Part shown: positions 62,672 through 64,000 of the stretch, piece after piece
Position numbering within the stretch: the first letter of the stretch is position 1
How the letters are laid out: each line of letters starts with the position of its first letter
Source of the DNA: Bifidobacteriaceae bacterium
GTDB lineage: Bacteria; Actinomycetota; Actinomycetes; Actinomycetales; WQXJ01
Reading direction: 5' to 3'
Assembly: GCA_031272885.1 (NCBI GenBank)
Contig: JAISSX010000036.1
Span: forward strand, 43,120-107,119
Length of the DNA stretch: 64,000 nt
The notes under the pieces: model-generated
Told to the model about the DNA's origin: nothing
What the model saw: the letters and a program-made list of their open reading frames with translations, nothing else
Database searches by the model: none
Position numbers and translations under genes: made by a program

Positions 62672-64000
62672 CTAGGCAGCGGCCGATGCCGCCCGGGCCA
62701 CCAGGGCGGCCACCTCGGCCGCGGCGTCGTCCACCGGCAGCGGCCGGGCCTCACCAGTGCGGCGGTCCTTCAGTTCCACCAGTCCGTCCGCCAGGCCGCG
62801 GCCCACCACCAGGATGTAGGGCACGCCCAGCAGTTCGGCGTCGGTGAACTTGACCCCGGCCGAGACCTTCACCCGGTCGTCATACAACACCTCAAGGCCG
62901 GCTTCTTCCAGCGCCACACCCAGGGCCTCGGCCGCCTCGAAGACGGCCGCCTCCTTGCCGGTGGCCACCACGTGGACGTGCGCCGGGGCCAGGTCGATGG
63001 GCCACACCAGGCCCTTTTCATCCGCGTTCTTTTCGGCCACCGCCGCCAGCGCCCGCGTCACGCCGATGCCGTATGACCCCATGGTGACGGTGACCAGCTT
63101 GCCGTTCTGGTCCAACACCTGCAGCCCCAGGGCGTCCGCATATTTGCGGCCCAACTGGAAGATGTGCCCCACCTCGATGCCGCGCGCCAACTCCAGCGGC
63201 CCCGAACCATCGGGGGCCGGGTCGCCCTCACGCACCTCGGCGGCATCGGCCACCGGCTGCACCTCACCGGACGCCGCGGCCTGCCCCGCGGCCAGGAAAT
63301 CCCGCCCCGCCACCAGGCCGAAAACATGCCGGTCAACCGCGTTGGCGCCCGTGATCCAAGAGGTCCCCGCCACCACGCGCGGGTCCAGATAGTAGGGCAC
63401 CGCCCGCTCAGGATCCTCAGCGTTCAATCCCAGCACTGCCGGGCCAATGTAGCCGCGCACCAGTTCAGGGTGCCCCTTGAAGTCGTCTTCCGTGGCCGCC
63501 TCGACTTCGGCCGGGTAAAGCGCCGCCGCCAGCCGGGTCATGTCCACGTCCCGGTCCCCTGGCAAGCCCACCACGGCCAAGCCGCGCTTACCATCCGTGC
63601 CGGTCACAGCCACCACCACGTTCTTCAACGTGTCCGCCGCCGTCCAAGCCCGGCCGTCCGCCCGCGGCTGGTCCGCGTTGGCCGCCGCCACCAGCGATTC
63701 GATGGTGGTGGTGCCCGGCGTCGGCTCCACATGAGCTGCCGGCAACCCTGCCACCGGCAGCGGCGCTGGCGCCACGGTCGCCACCGCCTCCACGTTGGCC
63801 GCATATCCTCCAGGCGAGCGCACATACGTGTCCTCACCGATGGCTGTGGGATGCAAGAACTCTTCGGAGCGCGACCCGCCCATGGCCCCACTCATCGCCG
63901 AAACGATCACCGTGTCCAGCCCCAGCCGGTCGAAAATCCGCTGGTAGGCGCCCCGCTGCGCCATGTATGAGGCCTCCAGCCCGGCATCGTCCACATCGAA
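62672..64000 (-). CDS. proS: Proline--tRNA ligase, 5' end outside window
   Basis: The C-terminal ~442 residues of a class II prolyl-tRNA synthetase of the ~570-residue bacterial type. Part of the catalytic domain ([28 protein letters not shown]), the inserted editing domain ([20 protein letters not shown]), class II motif 3 (GSYGIGVTR) and the anticodon-binding domain ([18 protein letters not shown]) are visible. The reading frame is open at 64000, so the true start lies beyond the window; the GTG at 63994 is internal. Confidence 0.95.
   Translation of the reverse strand, partial: FDVDDAGLEASYMAQRGAYQRIFDRLGLDTVIVSAMSGAMGGSRSEEFLHPTAIGEDTYVRSPGGYAANVEAVATVAPAPLPVAGLPAAHVEPTPGTTTIESLVAAANADQPRADGRAWTAADTLKNVVVAVTGTDGKRGLAVVGLPGDRDVDMTRLAAALYPAEVEAATEDDFKGHPELVRGYIGPAVLGLNAEDPERAVPYYLDPRVVAGTSWITGANAVDRHVFGLVAGRDFLAAGQAAASGEVQPVADAAEVREGDPAPDGSGPLELARGIEVGHIFQLGRKYADALGLQVLDQNGKLVTVTMGSYGIGVTRALAAVAEKNADEKGLVWPIDLAPAHVHVVATGKEAAVFEAAEALGVALEEAGLEVLYDDRVKVSAGVKFTDAELLGVPYILVVGRGLADGLVELKDRRTGEARPLPVDDAAAEVAALVARAASAAA

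Overview
The window is high-GC, densely packed bacterial DNA with strong GGAGG-type ribosome binding sites, frequent ATGA/GTGA start-stop overlaps, several apparently leaderless starts and many SorC, LysR, TetR and ABC-importer genes. This fits an Actinomycetota chromosome, probably a host- or plant-matter-associated saprophyte. The genus cannot be told from the sequence. Three housekeeping aminoacyl-tRNA synthetase genes (gltX, glnS and a proS cut by the window end) show that this is chromosomal, not plasmid, DNA. No rRNA, tRNA, CRISPR array, transposase or integrase was seen.

Layout. (1) 61-12868: an ascorbate-like acid pathway. A minus-strand operon (methyltransferase, peptide-type ABC importer with a lipoprotein receptor, UlaG lactonase, aldo/keto reductase, carboxymuconolactone-decarboxylase-like protein) lies beside a SorC regulator and a plus-strand operon (ulaD, ulaE, PfkB kinase). 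No PTS is visible, so phosphorylation must come from a kinase. (2) 12934-15878: a LysR regulator facing a small minus-strand group (lipoprotein leader, esterase, a short DppB-like permease fragment, a DUF2798-like membrane protein) that looks like a decayed transporter operon. (3) 16083-24998: a block bracketed by ~46-bp inverted repeats, holding an RCC1-like exported protein, three exported proteins with SipW-type leaders, a SipW-type signal peptidase, a membrane-anchored beta-propeller protein and its ECF sigma factor. (4) 25108-30947: an ABC exporter, gltX, glnS and a flavodoxin.

(5) 30963-46429: a plant-glycoside locus. One operon encodes a peptide-type ABC importer, GH3, a nucleoside-hydrolase-like protein, GH43 and GH78. 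TetR and two esterases are divergent or adjacent. (6) 46529-57778: a nine-gene operon (nucleoside-hydrolase-like protein, CUT1 sugar importer, FGGY kinase, TIM-barrel isomerase, split transketolase, SorC regulator), with a toxin-antitoxin module on each side. Isomerase + FGGY kinase + two-subunit transketolase is the gene set of the D-apiose to apulose-4-phosphate pathway, so apiose or another branched or furanose sugar is the leading guess. (7) 57927-64000: GH13 alpha-glucosidase, amidase, an unrecognised membrane protein and partial proS.

The most unusual points are the PTS-free ula-type locus with an altered UlaD active site; two nucleoside-hydrolase-like paralogs that keep the Ca-binding Asp but lack the usual HD histidine, both inside sugar loci; the inverted-repeat-bracketed SipW/ECF block; and an intercistronic hairpin after the receptor gene in all three ABC-importer operons.
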